Shown: positions 32,082 through 40,229 of the stretch, one piece after another
How the letters are laid out: each line of letters opens with the position of its first letter
Numbering within the stretch: position 1 is the first letter of the stretch
Origin: JACVCS01 sp038328575
Lineage (GTDB): Bacteria > Planctomycetota > Phycisphaerae > Phycisphaerales > UBA1924
NCBI GenBank assembly: GCA_038328575.1
Contig: JBBQMD010000013.1
Coordinates: 1-56,321 of the forward strand
Direction of reading: 5' to 3'
Length of the DNA: 56,321 nt
Program-made: the position numbers and the translations under genes
Notes under the pieces: model-generated
Seen by the model: only the letters and a program-made list of their open reading frames with translations
What the model was told of the DNA's origin: nothing
Database searches by the model: none

Positions 32082-33869
32082 ATGGTGCGACTCGGGTCCA
32101 TCAAGTTGTCGATGCTGACGCTGTGCGTGTGTTCGGGCTCGCTGCGAGCGATGCAGCCACCAGCGCCGGCCAATGCGCCCGCGGATGCGCCCGCGATTGC
32201 ACTGGCGACGCCGACGCCCAAGCTGGTGGTGCCGCAGATTGAAGAATCGCCCTTGGATGCCGAGGCGCGCCAGCGGCTGACGATCATGCTGCGCGACGCG
32301 ATGCGGATCCGCGATCGTGCCGGACGGCCCGAGCTCGTGCGGGCGCTACGACGTTTGCGCGACCCGGCGCTGGAGCCGCTTTTTGCGCAGCTTGCGATGG
32401 GCGAGGACGCGGCCCTGGCGGCGGAGGGAATGCTGGCGAACGCGGAGCTTGAGCCGGAGCGCGGGCTGGATCTGCTTCAGATCCGGACGCAGCACGTCGA
32501 GCAAGCGCGAGACCGCGTGATCCGCCTGGCGATCGAAGCGGGGATGCTGTCGGTGGTGCAGCTGGAAGACGTGTCGCGCTGGCCCGAGCTTGATCCGTCG
32601 CTGGTGCTGCTGGCCAGCGGCGAGATTCAACGTCTGGGCGGCAAGCTGGCGCGAACGCGACTTGAAGCCTTGCTGCGTGCGGATGATCCGATCACGGCCT
32701 TGCACGCCGCGGCGATCTTGAACACCGGTGGGGCTGGTGAGCTTGGGGGCGTGCGCGAGCTGGCGCGGGGCGTGATCTCCAAGCGTGCGGGGGAGTTGCA
32801 GGACCCTGCGCTACGAGCGACTGTGGAGCAGCTGCTGCACCAGGTGTCAACGCAGCAGACTGTTGGAGCCAGCGCGATGGCGTTCGCGGCGTACGAGGGT
32901 GCCAAAGACCCGGCGTTCAAGGACGCGGCCCTGGCGGCGCTGGCATCCATCGCGGGGCGCGACCCGGTGGTGACGGCGCTGTTGGTTGACCGGCTGAAGG
33001 TTGCCGCGGAGCCGGATGCGAGGCGGCGGTGGGCGCTGGTGATGTTGGACGCCGCGATCAATCGCAGCGGCCAGAGCTCGCGCCGCTTGAGCGAGCGCTT
33101 GCGGAACGACGCCGACGCGGGCGTGGCGATGATCGGTCGGGCGATGAGCGAGCTAGAAGCTGGCGCCAGCGACGAGGCCCCGGGACTGATCGAGCTGGCA
33201 GAATCGCAGGACTTTGAGGCGGCGATGCTGGCGCTGCGCGGCGCGAGCCAGCGCCCGTGGCAGCAAGCGGTCGAGGTCCGCCTCGCGGCGGCGGCGGCGG
33301 CGGAGCGCGCGTCAGACCCTGGCGTGCTGCTGTTGAGCGAAGCCGCGGTGACCGAGTTGTGTGACGATGACGTGGCGCTGGTGCTGCCGCTGGTGAAGCG
33401 AGCGATCGACGGGCGGAGCGGGATGCTGCAGCGTGCGATCATCGCCGGCGCGCTGCGAAGCGGGCGCGACGAGTGCGAGCAGATCGGGATCGCGATGCGG
33501 GCGCGTCAGGACGAGCTGGACATCGGCGCGCGGGCGCTGGTGGAGATTCTGTTCGCGCGTCATGCCTCGCCGGATGAATGCACCCCGGAGCTGGCGCGCC
33601 GGCTGGCGCAGATCGCGCTGGAGCGCAGCGAGCTGCCGACGGTCTGGAGAGCCCAGGCGGCGTGGCTGGCCCTGCGCGTGGGCGGCGAGGATCGCGCGGC
33701 TCTGGCGCGAGTGCTGGCATCGCTAGACCTTGTTGCGTCGCGACGTGAGCCGGGGGCGGCGGGGGGTGCGGGTGGGCTGAACGCGCCGACGCGATCAGCG
33801 ACGCCGGCGAACGCTTCGCAGAAGCCGCCGGACGGTGACCGGGCGGATGTGCCGTTGAAGCCTGAGTGA
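32082..33869 (+). CDS. Secreted all-alpha (HEAT-like) repeat protein of unknown function
   Basis: 595 aa. A signal peptide-like start (KLSMLTLCVCSGSLRA), a Pro/Ala-rich linker, then ~450 residues of regularly spaced amphipathic helices of Ala/Leu/Arg composition (ELVRALRRLRDPALEPLFAQLA, AALAALASIAGRDPVVTALLVDRL, AQAAWLALRVGGEDRAALARVL) that look like HEAT-type repeats; the C-terminal ~45 residues are disordered. No enzymatic motif seen. Such scaffolds bind proteins. Divergent from kdsA with only 100 bp between starts, and 165 bp before the aminotransferase gene. Confidence 0.72.
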   Translation: MVRLGSIKLSMLTLCVCSGSLRAMQPPAPANAPADAPAIALATPTPKLVVPQIEESPLDAEARQRLTIMLRDAMRIRDRAGRPELVRALRRLRDPALEPLFAQLAMGEDAALAAEGMLANAELEPERGLDLLQIRTQHVEQARDRVIRLAIEAGMLSVVQLEDVSRWPELDPSLVLLASGEIQRLGGKLARTRLEALLRADDPITALHAAAILNTGGAGELGGVRELARGVISKRAGELQDPALRATVEQLLHQVSTQQTVGASAMAFAAYEGAKDPAFKDAALAALASIAGRDPVVTALLVDRLKVAAEPDARRRWALVMLDAAINRSGQSSRRLSERLRNDADAGVAMIGRAMSELEAGASDEAPGLIELAESQDFEAAMLALRGASQRPWQQAVEVRLAAAAAAERASDPGVLLLSEAAVTELCDDDVALVLPLVKRAIDGRSGMLQRAIIAGALRSGRDECEQIGIAMRARQDELDIGARALVEILFARHASPDECTPELARRLAQIALERSELPTVWRAQAAWLALRVGGEDRAALARVLASLDLVASRREPGAAGGAGGLNAPTRSATPANASQKPPDGDRADVPLKPE

Positions 33870-34034
33870 TTGAGATTGCCGGTCACGCGGCGCGTGCCGT
33901 TTGTAAGGGTTGCGACGATTAGGGTTGGCGGGGGCGGGGGGTCGCTGGGTGGCGGGTGGTGGGTTCGGATGTGCATCCGGCACATCCGTCAAACTCCGAT
34001 TGATTGATGGTCCGAAAACGCCGATCGCAGAGGC

Positions 34035-35267
34035 ATGAGCACGATGAGCACGCATGAGATCCCACTGAGCAAGCCCGACATCACGAACCTCGAGATCGAT
34101 CTGGTGACCACCGCCCTGCGCAGCGGGCGCCTGAGCATCGGGCCCATGCAGGAGCAGTTCGAGATGTCCCTCGCTGGCCGCGTCAAGCGCGACCACGGGG
34201 TGGCGTGCAGCAGCGGCACGGCCGGGCTGCACATGGCGCTCCTGGCGCTGGGCATCGGGACTGGCGACGAGGTGATCACCACGCCGTTCAGCTTCATCGC
34301 GAGCTCGAATGTGATCCTGTATGTCGGTGCCAAGCCGGTGTTCGTGGACATCGACTCCAAGTCGCTAAACATGGACCCGGCGCGGATCGAGGCGGCGATT
34401 ACGCCGCGGACCAAGGCGATCCTGGCGGTGGAGACCTTTGGCAATCCGATGCACATGGACACGTACGAGCAGATCGCGGCGCGTCACGAGATCCCGATGA
34501 TCGAGGACTGTTGCGAGGCCCTGGGCTGCTCGCTCAAAGGACGCCCGGCCGGGAGCTTTGGGCGCGTGGGTGTGTTTGGTTTCTATCCCAACAAGCAGAT
34601 CACCACCGGCGAAGGTGGGATGATCGTGACCGACGACAAGCGGCTTGCGGATATGTGCCGTAGTTTGCGGAGCCAAGGGCGCCCGCTGCCCAGCTCGCCG
34701 ATCGGCACGGTGGCGACGGCCGACGCGCCGGCGGTCGGCATGGGGGGCCCGGGGGTTGCGGGTCACTCGGCGCTGGGCAGTTGGCTGACGCACGAGCGAC
34801 TGGGTTACAACTACCGGATGAGCGAGCTGCAGGCGGCGCTGGGCGTGGGGCAGATCCGGCGTCTAGACGAGATCATCGCGTCGCGCCAGCGCGTCGCTGG
34901 GCTCTACACCCGCCAGCTCATGGACGCGCGCGAGTTGATGCTCCCGACCATCGACCCGGTCGCGGTGATGAGCTGGTTCGTCTTCGTGCTCCGGCTCTCG
35001 GCGGAGTATTCACGCGAAGAGCGCGACCGCGTGATCGTTGCTTTGCGGCGGCACGATATCGGCGCGGCGGACTATTTCCCGTGCATCCATCTCCAGCCGT
35101 TCTATCGCGAGCGTTTCGGATATCGCGCGGGCGACTTCCCGATCGCCGAGAGCGTCAGCGCTCGGACGCTGGCGGTACCGTTTTACAACACGATGACGGA
35201 ACAGGACGTGGACTTCGTCTGCCGCACGCTGAAGTTGATGGTTGACCGGGAGAACATTCAGCGCTGA
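34035..35267 (+). CDS. DegT/DnrJ/EryC1/StrS-family PLP sugar aminotransferase
   Basis: 410 aa. Fold-type I PLP enzyme: ACSSGTAGLHMALLALGIG, GDEVITTPFSFIAS, IEDCCEALG (cofactor Asp), and the Schiff-base lysine Lys187 in FYPNKQITTGEGG; the YNYRMSELQAALG segment also fits. These enzymes transfer an amino group to nucleotide-linked keto-sugars for surface polysaccharide or glycan building. An insert of ~25 Gly/Ala-rich residues (~230-255) is unusual. Start could be 34035 or 34044, both near GAGG. The nearby GT-B gene and kdsA support a glycan role. Confidence 0.9.
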   Translation: MSTMSTHEIPLSKPDITNLEIDLVTTALRSGRLSIGPMQEQFEMSLAGRVKRDHGVACSSGTAGLHMALLALGIGTGDEVITTPFSFIASSNVILYVGAKPVFVDIDSKSLNMDPARIEAAITPRTKAILAVETFGNPMHMDTYEQIAARHEIPMIEDCCEALGCSLKGRPAGSFGRVGVFGFYPNKQITTGEGGMIVTDDKRLADMCRSLRSQGRPLPSSPIGTVATADAPAVGMGGPGVAGHSALGSWLTHERLGYNYRMSELQAALGVGQIRRLDEIIASRQRVAGLYTRQLMDARELMLPTIDPVAVMSWFVFVLRLSAEYSREERDRVIVALRRHDIGAADYFPCIHLQPFYRERFGYRAGDFPIAESVSARTLAVPFYNTMTEQDVDFVCRTLKLMVDRENIQR

Positions 35268-35277
35268 GGCGGGAGGG

Positions 35278-35312
35278 GAGTGCTGAGCGATGAGTGATGA
35301 GTGCTGAGCGTG
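35278..35312. repeat. Five GAGTGCT-family heptamers after the aminotransferase gene
   Basis: GAGTGCT, GAGCGAT, GAGTGAT, GAGTGCT, GAGCGTG in register, 10 bp after the stop. Nearly the same units as at 22713, and the reverse complement of 9546. Confidence 0.82.
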
Positions 35313-35347
35313 GGAGGGGCGGCTTGGCACGGCCTGGTCGAAGGCTG

Positions 35348-35353
35348 TAGGAT
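35348..35353 (+). promoter_or_regulatory. TAGGAT -10 element ahead of the 8-codon leader
   Basis: TANNNT hexamer 6 nt before ATG 35360, the same spacing as at the M16 and accA genes. Confidence 0.4.
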
Positions 35354-35359
35354 GGCTCT

Positions 35360-35386
35360 ATGCGAATGCAGGAGTTTCATCTTTGA
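35360..35386 (+). CDS. Possible 8-codon leader peptide coupled to the membrane-protein gene
   Basis: ATG at 35360 encodes MRMQEFHL and stops at TGA 35384-35386, overlapping the TTG start of the next gene (35383) by 4 nt as TTGA. The AGGAG ribosome site of the next gene lies inside it. The hexamer TAGGAT 6 nt upstream would make this mini-ORF leaderless. Translation of it is inferred from layout only. Confidence 0.35.
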   Translation: MRMQEFHL

Positions 35387-36669
35387 GCCAGCCGCGTGAC
35401 ACAGGTGTGACGAACGGTGCGAGCGTTGGCGGGGCGGGCGTGCCTGAGGGCGGTGCTCGTGTGCCTTCGGCGGTGATGATGCGTGCGCCGCTGACGCTGG
35501 ACGACGTGTTGAAGGACCTGCTCTGGCCGCGGATGTTGCGGAGCGCGGGGCTGGCGTTGAACGCATCGCGCATCGGGCTGGCCCTGATGATCGTGGTCAT
35601 CGTGATGATGCTTGATTCGCTGGGCCGCGTGGTCTTCGGCGGGTCCGTCGGCATCATCGCCTCGGCGTACACGGACATCGTCATGAGCGCAATGGGCGTG
35701 GTGCGAACGGCCGCGGAGGGTGAGCCGGATTGGGCGGTGCAGCAGTTGCATCAGGTGTTCATTGAGCTGCCGCGATCGTTGCTTCTGGATCGTCCTCTGC
35801 ACACGCTGTTTGTGCTGCTGCCGGCGATCGCGATTGGCGCGATCCTGGGGGGCGCGATCTGCCGGAGCGCCGCGTGCGAGTCAGCGGTCAACGTTCGACT
35901 GACGTGGATGCAGTCGCTGGGCTTTGCGCTCTCGCGCTGGTCGAGCCTCGTGGGCGCGACACTTGGGCCGCTGGCGATGATCTGGGTAACCGCCGGGTTT
36001 TTCTGGCTGATCGGATGGGGCTTCAAGGTATTTGCGCTCGACATCGTCGCGTCGATTGTGTTTGGCTTCGGGCTGATCGCGGCCCTTGTCGCCGCCATGG
36101 GCATGCTCGTCTACTTTCTGGGCCAGAGCATGCTCGTGCCGGGCGTCGCGTGCGAGGGGTCTGACGGCTTTGACAGCGTGCAGCGGGCCTATGCGTACAC
36201 CATCGCGCGGCCCGGTCGCTTGACGATCTACTCGCTCATAGCCATCGCACAGGGCTTCGTCGGCGTGAGCGTTGCCATGGGCCTTGTGATGCTTGCGGGC
36301 ACGCTGGCGACGAACGCTTCGGGCCTGGGGCTCATGCTCCCAGCGCTGCTGAGTTCGGTCATGCTGCCAGTGGAAACGTCGGGCACGCTCCATATCGCCC
36401 AGCAGATCGCGACGTTCTTCTTCTCGGTGTTGCTGGCGATCGTCGCGGCGTACGGCGTGAGCTTCTACTACTGCGCATGCACACAGCTCTACCTGGTGAT
36501 GCGCCAGCTTGTGGACGGGCAAGATATTGGCGAGCTGTGGATGCCCGGCGTGGTCGATGGCTCGCTGGCGCGGGCCGATGCGCCGACGCCGCTGACGGGT
36601 GGCGTGAGCTTTGCACAGGCGGGGGTGTCGCGCCTTGATCGATCGGTGGGCGAAGGACCGGCGTCGTGA
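35383..36669 (+). CDS. Polytopic membrane protein, first gene of a glycan-related operon
   Basis: 428 aa. TTG start at 35383, with AGGAG 7 nt upstream. After ~55 polar residues there are about six hydrophobic segments (~65-85, ~135-160, ~185-205, ~220-245, ~285-315, ~340-375) with a conserved-looking polar loop SVQRAYAYTIARPGRLTIY between the fourth and fifth. No transporter or enzyme family recognised. Its stop overlaps the GTG of the next gene by 4 nt (GTGA), so the next two genes are translationally coupled. Confidence 0.75.
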   Translation: MSQPRDTGVTNGASVGGAGVPEGGARVPSAVMMRAPLTLDDVLKDLLWPRMLRSAGLALNASRIGLALMIVVIVMMLDSLGRVVFGGSVGIIASAYTDIVMSAMGVVRTAAEGEPDWAVQQLHQVFIELPRSLLLDRPLHTLFVLLPAIAIGAILGGAICRSAACESAVNVRLTWMQSLGFALSRWSSLVGATLGPLAMIWVTAGFFWLIGWGFKVFALDIVASIVFGFGLIAALVAAMGMLVYFLGQSMLVPGVACEGSDGFDSVQRAYAYTIARPGRLTIYSLIAIAQGFVGVSVAMGLVMLAGTLATNASGLGLMLPALLSSVMLPVETSGTLHIAQQIATFFFSVLLAIVAAYGVSFYYCACTQLYLVMRQLVDGQDIGELWMPGVVDGSLARADAPTPLTGGVSFAQAGVSRLDRSVGEGPAS

Positions 36670-36977
36670 ATGCGGGCCCGCTGGAGGTGCCCCTCAGCGC
36701 CGAGAACGCCTGCTCGATCGCGCATCACCTGGGCGAGGCGGCCATCAGATCGCTCACGCGCGAGCCCGTCGGCACACGATTGAACGCCCGAGAAGTTGAT
36801 CTTCCGCGTGCGCTACTGGCGATGGCTGATCGCGAGACGCTTGTTGCTTGCGGGCCCGCAGACGAGCCCTCGACGACCCGATTCATCACAGTGCAGCGAG
36901 CGGGTCCTGGCTGGCTCGTGCTCGCACCGGACAACGAACTTCGACGCCTGGCGGCGCGGATCAAGGAGCAGGCGTGA
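36666..36977 (+). CDS. 103-aa hypothetical protein between membrane protein and glycosyltransferase
   Basis: GTG start at 36666 overlaps the upstream stop by 4 nt, and its own stop overlaps the downstream GTG by 4 nt. The protein is soluble and mixed alpha/beta (SAENACSIAHHLGEAAIRSL, RFITVQRAGPGWLVLAPDNEL). I do not recognise a family. Overlaps on both sides argue it is real and co-translated. Confidence 0.7.
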   Translation: MNAGPLEVPLSAENACSIAHHLGEAAIRSLTREPVGTRLNAREVDLPRALLAMADRETLVACGPADEPSTTRFITVQRAGPGWLVLAPDNELRRLAARIKEQA

Positions 36978-38812
36978 GCGACGCGAAGAATCTCAAGGGC
37001 CCCGAGCATCTCACCCTCATTCACGTGACCCACGAGGCTACCGAGCACCTGGGCGGCATCGGCACCGTGCTGTGCGGGCTGCTCACGGCCCCGTCGTATC
37101 GCGAACGTGTGGCGCGCTCGATCCTCGTGGCGCCGCTGTTTCATTCTGACCGGCGCGTCGCGGACCCGATCGAGCGGCTGGGCGAGCACGGCACCCACGT
37201 GAGTTACTCCGGCCCGGATCAGTACGACCCCGCGGGCTTCGGCGCAATCTTGAAGCCGATCGAGTGGGCGCTGGGCACGCGCATCGTCTACGGCACGCGC
37301 CGACTGGAGGCCCCGGGCCACGCCCCGGCGGAGGCCGAGGTGCTGCTGTTTGACGTGATGCAGCCGGAACGCCAGCGCCTGGCGGCGCTCAAGTGGTTGC
37401 TCTGGGAGAAGTACCATTTGGACTCGCAGCGTTACGAGCGCAACTGGGACTTCGAGGAATACTGCCGCCTTGCTGACATGGCGTATCACACGCTCAGCGT
37501 GCTGCTGCATCCGAACCAGCTCCCGGCGGTGGTGATCGCGCACGAGTACATGGGCATGTGTACGGCCCTGCGCTGCGCGCTGGATCGCAAGCGGTTCCGA
37601 ACGCTCTTTCACGCGCACGAGTGCAGCACCGCCCGAAAGGTGGTGGAGGGTCTGCCGGGGTTTGACGCCGCGTTTTATCCGGCCATGCGCAGCGCAAGCG
37701 CCAAGGGCAAGTTCATCAGCGACGTCTTCGGTGATCAAGAGGATTACGCGCGCCACGCGCTGGTGAGCAAGACTCACAAGCTCGACGGCGTGCTTGCGGT
37801 CGGGCCGGAGACGGCGGAAGAGCTGCGGTTCCTCTCGCCGGAAATGAAGAATGCCAACATCCGCGTCGCGTACAACGGCCTGCCGGCGCCGATGGTGGAC
37901 CTGGCCCGCAAGAACCGCTCGCGCAAGATCGTGCTCGATTGGCTTCAGGGCGTTATCGGGTATCGCCCGGATTATCTGGTCACTCACGTCACACGCCCCG
38001 TACCCAGCAAGGGCCTGTGGCGCGACATCGAGCTCATGGCCCAGCTCGCCAAGCGCCTCGAAGCGCGCGGGCAGTCCTGCGCGTATGTCCTACTCACCTG
38101 CGGCGGGCCGATCCGCTCACCCGAGCAAATCGCGGCGCTCATCAAAGACCACGCCTGGCCCGCCAAGCACCGGCGCGGCTACCCGGACCTCGAAGGCCCC
38201 GAGATCGAGCTCAGCGACGCGATCGACGGGCTCAACGCGCGCATGGGCGAACGCAAGGCCCGGGGAGTGCTGCTCAACCAGTTCGGCTTCACCCAGCAAC
38301 GCATCGGCCCCACGCTCGATAAAGACGCCAACATCAGCGACCTGCGCGTCGCGGCCGACGTCGAGCTGGGCATGTCCACCTACGAGCCCTACGGCATCGC
38401 ACAGCTCGAGCCGATGTACGCTGGCGCCATCTGCCTGCCCAGCTCTGTCTGCGGCTGCCTGGGCCTGGTCAAACGCGTAATGAGCGAGCTCAACCTCTCG
38501 CCCGAGGAGTGCCCCGTCGTCCTGCCCGCGGATTTCACGCAAGCCGGTGACCTGCCTGAAAGCGCTCGAAACGCGCTGGCAGCGGGCGCGGATTTGTCGC
38601 CGGTGATCAATCTCAGTGCTGACGACCGGCGCGCGATCGAGGCTCGGGTGTGCGAGCGACTGGCGGAAGAGCTTGTCAAGCGCCTGCCGACGAATGACGC
38701 CCAGCGCGAGCGGCTGATCAACGTTGGCCAGAAGCTGGCCCAGCGGATGAACTGGCAGACCGTCACCACGACGGACTTCATGCCGATGGTGATGGACGCG
38801 TTGGCGCGATGA
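36974..38812 (+). CDS. GT-B glycosyltransferase resembling glycogen synthase
   Basis: 612 aa. GTG 36974 follows AAGGAG and overlaps the previous stop (GTGA). N-terminal half: LIHVTHEATEHLGGIGTVL matches the nucleotide-sugar binding KxGG loop of glycogen/starch synthases, and LFHAHECSTARKV the donor/acceptor cleft. C-terminal half: VAYNGLPAP, RPVPSKGLWRDIELM, and STYEPYGIAQLEPM, equivalent to the EPCGL motif of GT5. No catalytic family can be named exactly, and the acceptor is unknown. The frame is open upstream to 36848 but that belongs to the overlapping small gene. Confidence 0.85.
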   Translation: MSDAKNLKGPEHLTLIHVTHEATEHLGGIGTVLCGLLTAPSYRERVARSILVAPLFHSDRRVADPIERLGEHGTHVSYSGPDQYDPAGFGAILKPIEWALGTRIVYGTRRLEAPGHAPAEAEVLLFDVMQPERQRLAALKWLLWEKYHLDSQRYERNWDFEEYCRLADMAYHTLSVLLHPNQLPAVVIAHEYMGMCTALRCALDRKRFRTLFHAHECSTARKVVEGLPGFDAAFYPAMRSASAKGKFISDVFGDQEDYARHALVSKTHKLDGVLAVGPETAEELRFLSPEMKNANIRVAYNGLPAPMVDLARKNRSRKIVLDWLQGVIGYRPDYLVTHVTRPVPSKGLWRDIELMAQLAKRLEARGQSCAYVLLTCGGPIRSPEQIAALIKDHAWPAKHRRGYPDLEGPEIELSDAIDGLNARMGERKARGVLLNQFGFTQQRIGPTLDKDANISDLRVAADVELGMSTYEPYGIAQLEPMYAGAICLPSSVCGCLGLVKRVMSELNLSPEECPVVLPADFTQAGDLPESARNALAAGADLSPVINLSADDRRAIEARVCERLAEELVKRLPTNDAQRERLINVGQKLAQRMNWQTVTTTDFMPMVMDALAR

Positions 38813-38872
38813 ACACGCCGGCGTCTGGAGATCGCGAGGCCGCGGGGCGCCGGGCGGGCTGGGCGCGCGGGG

Positions 38873-40123
38873 TCAGCCGTGCGGGTGGTGCTTCTTGATG
38901 ACCTCGTGCAGGCGCGTGCGGTCAACGTGCGTGTAGACCTCGGTGGTGGCGATGTCGGCGTGCCCCAGCAGTTCCTGCACGACGCGCAGGTCCGCACCGC
39001 CGGCGAGCAGGTGCGTCGCGAAGCTGTGGCGCAAGACGTGCGGATGGACCTTGCCCAGCCCGGCGCGCTTGGCGTGCTTCTTGACGAGCTGCCAGACGGC
39101 GACACGCTCCAGCGCGCGCCCGCTGCGCGAGAGCAGCAGCGTGTCTGCGGAGCGACGCGACACCAGCCCCGGACGGCAGGACTCCAGGTACACCTCGATC
39201 GCCCGCAGCGCGGGCTTGCCGATGGGGACCATGCGCTGCTTGTTGCCCTTGCCAGTGACGATGATGACGCCGGCTTCGCGTTTGATGTCGTCGATCTTCA
39301 GGGTGCAGACTTCGCTAGCGCGCAGGCCGCAGGCGTAGATGAGTTCGAGCATGGCGCGATCGCGCAGGCTCAGATCAGTGGTGGCCTGACCCTCTTTGAC
39401 GGTCTGATTGTCTTTGGTGGCCTGACTATCTTTGGTGGCCCGACTCTCCGAGGCGGGTGTCTGGACTCCCGCACCCTCGCCTCCCCCACCACCCCTCGTC
39501 GCCTCAATCAACGCGTTCACCTGCTTCGCGGTCAGCACCGTCGGCAGCTTGCGCCAGCGCGTCGGGCGGTCTAGGTGATCTGTCGGGTTCTTCGCCAGGC
39601 GCCCGGTCGCGATCAGGAACCGGAAGAAGACCTTGAGCGTCGCCAGATGCCGGATGACGCTCGAACCGCTCAAGCCGCGGCTCGACTTCAGCCTCGCCAT
39701 GTGATCGCTGAGGTCCTTGGGCGACAGGGCCGCGAGCCTCGCGAGCAACCCGCCCGCGCCCGCTGGCGCGGCGCGCTTGCCCAGGCCCGCGCCAGCAGCC
39801 GTGCCCCCGGCGGGGAACAGCAACTCGTCATTCAAGAAGTCTCGCACGTCACGCAGGTAGGCCAGGAGCGTGTTCCTGCTGAGGCCACACTCCACGCGCA
39901 AGAACGCCACAAACTGCGTGACCAGCGGGTCAGTCGCGAGGCCGGGCACGCTGATCGGCGTGAGCCCGCGGCCCGATCGCGGCGTGCGCTTGCCAACTCC
40001 CCCACCGCCGCCGCCACCATCGCCACCAGAACCGCCCGCCCGCGAACGAGCCGCGGCACCGACGCGCCTCGCCCTCACTCGCTTGGCGGGTTTCTCGATC
40101 GGTTTGATGCTCGCTCGCGCCAT
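38873..40123 (-). CDS. xerD: Tyrosine recombinase XerC/XerD type
   Basis: 416 aa. N-terminal SAM-like core-binding domain (~75-180: FVAFLRVECGLSRNTLLAYLRD) and C-terminal catalytic domain with R (ACGLRASEV), K (KGNKQRMVPIG), HxxR (HVLRHSFATHLLAGG), H (LLGHADI) and Tyr nucleophile (TTEVYTHVD). It resolves chromosome dimers at dif. It is ~110 residues longer than usual: a Gly-rich N-terminal extension and a disordered insert near residues 225-260 with six-residue ATKDSQ-type repeats. ATG 40123 has no clear ribosome site. Its C-terminus faces the glycosyltransferase operon. Confidence 0.93.
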   Translation of the reverse strand: MARASIKPIEKPAKRVRARRVGAAARSRAGGSGGDGGGGGGGVGKRTPRSGRGLTPISVPGLATDPLVTQFVAFLRVECGLSRNTLLAYLRDVRDFLNDELLFPAGGTAAGAGLGKRAAPAGAGGLLARLAALSPKDLSDHMARLKSSRGLSGSSVIRHLATLKVFFRFLIATGRLAKNPTDHLDRPTRWRKLPTVLTAKQVNALIEATRGGGGGEGAGVQTPASESRATKDSQATKDNQTVKEGQATTDLSLRDRAMLELIYACGLRASEVCTLKIDDIKREAGVIIVTGKGNKQRMVPIGKPALRAIEVYLESCRPGLVSRRSADTLLLSRSGRALERVAVWQLVKKHAKRAGLGKVHPHVLRHSFATHLLAGGADLRVVQELLGHADIATTEVYTHVDRTRLHEVIKKHHPHG

Positions 40124-40162
40124 GGTCAGCCGGGGATATCGGGCCTGCCCGCAGGAACGAAC

Positions 40163-40196
40163 CAAAAAGAAAGCCGCCCCGGGTATCCGGGGCGGC
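40163..40196 (-). terminator. Intrinsic terminator of the flagellin gene
   Basis: Perfect 10-bp stem GCCGCCCCGG / CCGGGGCGGC with loop GTAT; on the minus strand it is followed by TTTCTTTTT. Lies 34 bp past the flagellin stop. Confidence 0.9.
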
Positions 40197-40203
40197 TGGA
40201 GGA

Positions 40204-40227
40204 GATTCAGGGATTCAGAACTTCAGG
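40204..40227. repeat. Three octamers (GATTCAGG family)
   Basis: GATTCAGG, GATTCAGA, ACTTCAGG between the flagellin stop and its terminator; same unit as the five perfect copies after recA, 14 kb away. Confidence 0.7.
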
Positions 40228-40229
40228 GC

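Noticed and set aside
38873..40123. Integrase of a mobile element
   Set aside because: The recombinase looks like the chromosomal XerC/D type, and no att repeats, tRNA disruption or phage genes are nearby.
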